Assembly: GCA_032768795.1 (NCBI GenBank)
Contig: CP136490.1
Coordinates: 3,224,001-3,288,000 of the forward strand
DNA length: 64,000 bases
Direction: 5' to 3'
Origin: Tremella fuciformis
Lineage: Eukaryota; Basidiomycota; Tremellomycetes; Tremellales; Tremellaceae
Positions within the stretch are counted from its first letter, which is position 1. Each line of letters starts with the position of its first letter. Shown here in pieces: positions 58,907 through 64,000 of this stretch. The notes under the pieces were generated by a model. That model saw only the letters and a program-made list of their open reading frames with translations, was not told the DNA's origin and searched no databases. Both the position numbers and the translations under genes were made by a program.

Positions 58907-60832
58907 CTATGCGGCAGACGCGACGGGCTCCGGCGACCGCGACGCATGGGCACTCTCCAAGGGTATGTGGTTGTGGATGGCCTGCGAAAGCTCGTCTACC
59001 GTTTTGGCAGTGTTGACCTGCAAATGATAAGCGAGCGAGTGCCAGTTGACTAGAAGATACTGACGCGTAATGTTATTGGTCGAATTGCTCCTTCGATCAT
59101 CACGCTCGCACGCAATAGTTTCCCATCCTCCATTACCGTCATACCCACGTATAGTGGACAGTTGAGGATCAGTCGATGTGAACCATCGGCACGCATCACT
59201 GCCCATTCAGCCGGTCGACGACGAACAGCTCACATTCACTTACCCAGCCTCGCTCCTCTCCCATCCACCTGCCTGACCAAGACCTTCAGAGGTCCAACTC
59301 CTCTCTCCCTCCATTGTCCATCTAGTTGTACGAACAACTTAGCCCTAGTGCTGAAGACGACGTCTTCTTCTTCCTCGCCGGTTGCAACTGAGCATTAGTA
59401 GGGCACCGATACTCCCGCTCCACCTACCATGCTGTTCCGTCATGTACACCTTGACCTCTTCCTCGCCATCATCCGCGGTAGTCTCTTTGAGTTTGTCGCC
59501 GAAACTGCTTGGACCCGCCTCTTCGACATCTTGGGCAGCTTTGGAGCCGAAGCCAGACGGAGTGGAGGAGTACGACCCGAATGCCGAGCCTGAGAAGGCG
59601 GTTTTGTTGGCGACTGCGGCAGCGCCAAATGGTGAAGCGGAGACGGAGGCTGCGGCAAAAGGCGATGAAGACTTCACAGCTGAGAATGGCGATGAGACTG
59701 AAGTGAAGGAGGCGAAAGTGGATTGTGTCTTCTTGACAGGTTCTGCCGCAGGCTGGCTCTCTTTGATTGCGGGAACAGGAGCTCGAGGGACAAATTCTGC
59801 CGCGGCAGCTGATAGCGGCGTTGGTGAAGGTTTCGCTGTTGGCACAGGGGCTGGAAGTGGTGACTCGGCTGAGGGCTTCAGAGACGCAAATGGCGAGGAT
59901 GACGAAGCGAATGAGCCAAAAGTCGGTTGGGGCTTCTTGGCCAGTGGAGGAGCCGGCTTTTCACTTTCTGAGGCTGCTGGCTGGACGGGGTCAACTCCGA
60001 TCGTCATCAAAGAGATGTCACAAACAGCGATATCAGATTCCCCGTTTGCCTCCTCTACAGTCCGTCGGACTTCGTCGATCGAGGCCTTCTTGACCTTCTT
60101 GCCCGTATCTCCATCCGCCTCTTCCCCCTGGCCAGCTTCATCCTCCGGCCGCCGTTTGCCCTTGGCGAGCGTGTCCTTCTCCTCCTCCGCCTTGGCGTCC
60201 TCAACTTCGTCTTCGTTGATCTGCTCCCAAGCCTCGGCATCTTCCTGCATGGCGTCTTCGCTGCTTGCGCCAGGGATCTTTGAATCTTCCGTAGCCATTC
60301 GCTGGACTTGTTTCCTCACCTCGCCAACGTTTTTCGTCTCCTTCTCTGCACTTTGGCCATCGAGCTCGCCCTCGGAGCTGTGGACGCTGGCGCTGAGTTT
60401 TTCAGAGGCCAGAAGTGGTTTCTCGGCGATATCGTCACGCGTGTGATCGTCGGCATCTACCTCGTCTGACGATGTCGGTGATGGGTTCTCGGGGTGCGAT
60501 GCGAGGGGCGGCGGCGTTGACTGAGATGCGAGACGATTCTTCTTGACCTGGACAGGGGTGACAGCGGGTGACTCGGCAGCAGACGGCTCCTGCAGGTGAG
60601 TCAGACGCGCCACAGATGGGCCGATCAGGGTGCCGTATCCGAAAGGAGCCAAGGACGATGTGATGAGGACTTACTGTCGAGCCCTCTCGTGTGCGCTTTA
60701 GGGATGGATGGTCTGAATGTCAGCTGTGCGCTGCAAACGACTGGTGATCGAGTGGTTACCTTTGTAAGAGTCTGGGCGCGATGAGGCATCGCGGAGAGGG
60801 GCCGACGAGGAGGTGTCCTCGTCGGGGCCCAT
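58907..60832 (-). CDS. YRB2: Ran-binding protein Yrb2/RanBP3
   Basis: Yrb2/RanBP3 is a nuclear RanGTP-binding cofactor for Crm1-dependent export. The N-terminus [15 protein letters not shown] is followed after two introns by [15 protein letters not shown], the family's KRTREGS signature. The middle is acidic with a KKVKKAS-type signal and many F-G-S patches ([30 protein letters not shown]). The Ran-binding domain starts [10 protein letters not shown] and reads [20 protein letters not shown], then [15 protein letters not shown]. The core motif TGEEEE..V..RAKLF and the WKERG-like motif are present. The last two exons end SPEPVASAA at the stop at 58907. The true start was set at 60832, because a long downstream ATG would lose the KRTREGS signature. 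Confidence 0.9.
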
Positions 60833-61185
60833 GGCGGCGAAAGACGGTAGCGATAAGCTATTGGAACTATACTTGCACAGAGGTGGGCTAGTGCTTGAGG
60901 ATGGCGGACGTGAGAGGCGCGAGCAGCAATGGGATCGAGAAGTAAAGCAATGATAAAGAGCAAGAGGAGAAACAGTATTGTGAGAGAGCTCCCCCCGTGA
61001 CCCCCTCCTCCCCATTGGTACCCCTTTCGCGCCCGTTCAACCGGGTCCGACCGGCAAATGAACCTCTGAACCCCGTCTAGGCTGGAATCTCAATTGCATT
61101 CATCTCTTTCCTTCTGTTCAAACTTGCTTGCTGCATTACAGCAGTCTTGACTCCCATCGGCCACCAGTGTCGAGAAAGCACGACC
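60833..61185. promoter_or_regulatory. Divergent promoter region YRB2 / VMA16
   Basis: A 353-bp gap between divergent starts, containing both promoters. It has a C/T-rich run at about 60990-61030. No defined site. Confidence 0.5.
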
Positions 61186-62162
61186 ATGGGATACTACAGA
61201 CCCGCTCTGCTTGGGACGTCTGCCTCTGTGGCTACCGTGTTTGGGCTCTACTTGCTCTTCACAGGTGATGTTCCTTTCTTCCCCCGATCTGTATCGACCG
61301 TACAAAACTGCAGGGCTGATGGATGAGGTCAAGGCGAGGCCTTCAATGTCGGCAAATTCCTCGAAGAGTCGAGCCCGTATGCCTGGGCTCTCACGGGCGT
61401 GGGGCTGTGCATCGGCTTGTCTGTCGCAGGCGCAGGATGGTGGGTCTCTCTATTACCTGGTCTTCAACAGCAGGAATGCACTTCGGTTGCGGCCCCGTGG
61501 CTTAATCTCGACAAGTGCTGACATCAGGGGCATATTCATCACCGGCTCGTCGATTCTCGGTGGTGGTGTGCGCGCACCACGAATCAGGACAAAGAACCTC
61601 ATCTCGTGCGTTGCTTGTTGAGAACTGTAGCGAAGCTGATGTATAGGATCATCTTCTGCGAAGTGGTGGCCATCTACGGTATGCGTGGTCCACGCTCTGA
61701 CATTCAAGCTGATCTCCAGGCGTCATCATCGCCATCATCTTCAGCTCGAAGATCACCGGCGATGTGGTCGACATGTACTCTGACAACAACTACTACACGG
61801 GTGAGGGTCGTCTGGCTTTCACCGACATTTTCTCACTTGCCAGGCTTCGCCATGTTCTGGGGTGGTCTTGCTGTTGGCGTGTGCAACCTACTCTGCGGTG
61901 TCTCGGTCGGTATCACCGGCTCGACCGCTGCCATCGCCGATGCCGCCGACCCGCAACTCTTCGTCAAGATCTTGATTGTCGAGGTGACTCATTTGGACTG
62001 ATGGTCGTATACTACCGGATTGCTGACGTGCCAGATCTTTGGATCCGTATTGGGCCTGTTCGGCCTGATTGTCGGCTTGCTCGTGGTATGTTGCGCCTTT
62101 CAAAAAGGTCTAAGTGCGCGCTGATCGGGTCACAGGGCGGAAAAGCCGAAGCCTTCGCATGA
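61186..62162 (+). CDS. VMA16: V-ATPase membrane subunit c'' (Vma16)
   Basis: Subunit c'' is part of the proton-translocating ring of the vacuolar ATPase. The spliced product of about 190-200 residues has the typical membrane helices: an N-terminal one ([18 protein letters not shown]), then [20 protein letters not shown] and [60 protein letters not shown] and [20 protein letters not shown] follow. Near the C-terminus is [14 protein letters not shown]. The essential proton-binding glutamate is the Glu of [11 protein letters not shown]. About eight introns. Start at the ATG opening MGYYRPALL. Confidence 0.93.
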
Positions 62163-62255
62163 TGATGAGACGAACCACGAAAAGCTAGAGCATCACAATG
62201 CATGCTATGTGTGGCCGAGACGGGGAATCTGGACTCTGGCAATGTAAAGAAGGGG

Positions 62256-62993
62256 TCATAAGCTGCGCTTGGCGGCCGCACGGACTTTGCCCTCGAACAA
62301 GGGATTCCGTATGGGCGTATTGACGGTATGGAAGGGGTTCAAGGAGATCTGACTGTCAGCTGAATGGGCTCTCGCAGAGAAAAAAACAGCCAACCTTGAC
62401 ATAAAGCTCCCAGAGGTCAATGAAGAATTGTCGGATGCCGTCGTCGTTTTTCGTGTCGTGAAGGAGTATAAACTTGACTGATCATAAGCACGGTGTGGGC
62501 CACGTCTTGGCTGCCGGACATACCGTTGGTAGCGAGGAATGCTGAGACGGTCCATTCGTTATGCTTATCCACGCTCTTTAGGTAGCTGGCATCAGCGATC
62601 CTCATTCCCTGCAGGTCTGACCGTGCGGGAAACGGCAAGTGTGCAACGATAACTACCACAGCAAGAAGTGTATGAGTGTGAAGAGAAGACCACCCACAGG
62701 TTGCCCGTCCCCTCCATGACCTCCTCCACGCTGTCCAAGCTCGCATGCGCGATCATCTGCAACATATGCCGCTCGCTCAACGGCCCACCGCCTGGTCCGC
62801 CCCCGGAGATCCCATTGCCGCCTCCGCCGGCCGATATGGGCTGGCGCATGGAGGCCGCCTCGTCCGACGTGAAGGAGGACCATGAGGGGAAGCTGGACGT
62901 CGAGGCGTTGGTCGATGTTGGTCGAGCGGACTGAAAGGAGAGCTCGAAGAGGGGTGAGTCGAGCGGCGAGACGATCGCGAGGTAGAACGACAT
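62256..62993 (-). CDS. TRS20: TRAPP subunit Trs20 / TRAPPC2 (sedlin)
   Basis: Trs20 is the adaptor subunit of the TRAPP tethering complexes acting in ER-to-Golgi traffic. The protein starts MSFYLAIVSPLDSPLFELSF, the sedlin longin-fold opening. It carries an insert of about 40 Ser/Gly residues (GGGGNGISGGGPGGGPLS). It continues HMLQMIAHASLDSVEEVMEG, then SYLKSVDKHNEWTVSAFLAT, KFILLHDTKNDDGIRQFFID and NPFHTVNTPIRNP. The ending FEGKVRAAAKRSL matches the family. Three introns. The start was chosen at 62993, the first ATG of the conserved opening; a longer GTG-led frame is not credible. It converges on VMA16. Confidence 0.92.
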
Positions 62994-63255
62994 CCCGCTC
63001 AGCAGTGTAAAGCGGTCCCTCGTCACCGGCTGGGAGGTGTCATGGTCAGGTCGAGTAGCTAGCTGTACGATGGGGAAGGCGACGAGGACGATTCATGGAC
63101 GGTTCGTCCGGCTCGGCGTGTTTCCGGCGGAAATAGCCTGAACAGAACAAGTCCGCGTCCACCAGCTTCTCCTACAACCTACACATTGCGATACGCAAGC
63201 AGGCAAGACGCTGTCGCTCGCACGGGCTACTGCCCGACGCTACATCCACGCCCGC

Positions 63256-64000
63256 ATGGTCTCTCTTGCAAGCCCGGACCTCGACTCCCTCCTATCGCCA
63301 TCGACATCCTCGACGACCTTCAGGCTCGTACACGGTCCACCCTTATGGCCCTACCACAGCAAGAATGAGAAACTTCACATAGCAGTACTCGACTCGTCGT
63401 TCAATCCGCCTACTCGTGCGCACCTCGAAATCATCTCCTCGCCTCTCCCGGACGCTATACTTTCCCGCTCTAAGACAGCATCACCACTGCTAGGATACAC
63501 CTCGCGCCTCTTGCTGTTCAGCCACAAGAACGTCGACAAGGTGCTCGGTCCCGGCGATGCCACTCCCAAGCAGCGTATCGAGATGATGCTTCTCCTCAGA
63601 GAAGAGGTCGAGCGTCGCACCGGCCAGTCGTGCGCCGTGGGCATCTGCGGCGAGCCCACGTTCGTAGGGAAGAGCCGAGTCATCCATGACTACCTCGCCT
63701 CGTCGTCATCCTCTGCTACAGAGTCCGCACAGGGCAACGAGGACATCACTTTGACGTTCCTCATTGGCACAGATACCCTCACTCGCTTCTTCAATCCGCG
63801 ATACTACCCACCAGACCAGATGGACAGTCAACTTTCCGCGTTCTTCGCGCCGAGCCCGCAAGGAGATGGCAGCGTGCTCGTCTCCGCTCGTCGAGGAACA
63901 GATAGGGAAGTGGAGGACGAAGTTCTGCGTCGCGATGCGGTCAAGCCCCTAGCCGAGAAGGGCAGGGTACGGCTGCTCGACCTGGGCGACGAGGGGATGG
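63256..64000 (+). CDS. Pof1/NMNAT-like nucleotidyltransferase, truncated by the window
   Basis: The beginning of a nucleotidyltransferase of the NMNAT/Pof1 group runs off the right edge. After about 36 residues it shows IAVLDSSFNPPTRAHLEIIS, the T/H-x-x-H-type phosphate-binding motif of this superfamily, with FNPPTRAH as signature. The region QRIEMMLLLREEVERRTGQS and the segment ICGEPTFVGKSRVIHDYLAS follow. Then comes ITLTFLIGTDTLTRFFNPRY, the second conserved block (IGTDTL). The fold is that of NAD or CoA biosynthetic adenylyltransferases; the fungal Pof1 branch has little-known function. No intron is needed in the visible part. The ATG at 63256 is the first before the conserved core. Confidence 0.8.
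   Translation, partial: MVSLASPDLDSLLSPSTSSTTFRLVHGPPLWPYHSKNEKLHIAVLDSSFNPPTRAHLEIISSPLPDAILSRSKTASPLLGYTSRLLLFSHKNVDKVLGPGDATPKQRIEMMLLLREEVERRTGQSCAVGICGEPTFVGKSRVIHDYLASSSSSATESAQGNEDITLTFLIGTDTLTRFFNPRYYPPDQMDSQLSAFFAPSPQGDGSVLVSARRGTDREVEDEVLRRDAVKPLAEKGRVRLLDLGDEGM

Overview
This window is nuclear DNA from a fungus, most likely a basidiomycetous yeast of the Tremellomycetes (Cryptococcus or Trichosporonales relatives). The evidence is dense, GC-rich, intron-rich genes with very short introns (mostly 37-60 nt, a CTGAC/CTAAC-like branch site a few bases before the AG), an SREBP of the Sre1 type, a Stealth-family protein resembling cryptococcal xylosylphosphotransferase, and basidiomycete-type GPI-anchored GH16 enzymes. 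The rank is an inference. No rRNA, confident tRNA, CRISPR array or complete transposon was recognised. Gene models were spliced by hand from the sequence and homologous motifs; a single exon border may be wrong in places.

Layout: RHO3 GTPase (-), SelK-like Cys protein (+), SHE9/MDM33 (-), a hairpin-bearing compositionally odd island (about 4.3-5.1 kb), a secreted acidic Ser/Thr protein (+), Derlin with a Cdc48-binding SHP box (-), MTH1-type Nudix hydrolase (+), CDC48 (-), SREBP SRE1 (-), CSN5/RRI1 (+), a secreted SLT-domain protein (-), two tandem GH16 enzymes (-,-), a coiled-coil AcrB-like protein (-), cytosolic phenylalanyl-tRNA synthetase alpha subunit FRS2 (+), Stealth/XPT1-like transferase (+), MKT1 (+), a 2.6 kb regulatory-looking region before a Zn2Cys6 factor (+), VPS74/GOLPH3 (-), CWC27 cyclophilin (+), HIRIP3-like protein (+), PPxY alpha-arrestin (+), two tandem cytochromes P450 (+,+), a 2.6 kb gap with a strong hairpin and a purine tract, a His-rich protein (+), YRB2/RanBP3 (-), VMA16 (+), TRS20/TRAPPC2 (-) and a truncated POF1/NMNAT-like nucleotidyltransferase (+, runs off the right end).

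How genes relate: most of the window is ordinary housekeeping. Derlin and CDC48, partners in ER-associated degradation, lie about 1.3 kb apart with a Nudix gene between. VPS74 (Golgi glycosyltransferase retention), TRS20 (TRAPP), the Stealth transferase and the GH16/SLT enzymes all touch the secretory pathway and cell wall, but nothing shows they are co-regulated. There is no obvious biosynthetic or defence cluster.

The most unusual signals are: (i) six candidate GC-AG introns, including two GT-to-GC donor changes visible between the tandem GH16 paralogues; (ii) a 13-nt terminal coding exon of CDC48 that restores the conserved D-L-Y-x tail; (iii) three consecutive perfect hairpins in the 4.9-5.0 kb island; (iv) a perfect 11-bp inverted repeat 30 bp upstream of the first P450; (v) an 18-bp-stem hairpin downstream of the second P450.
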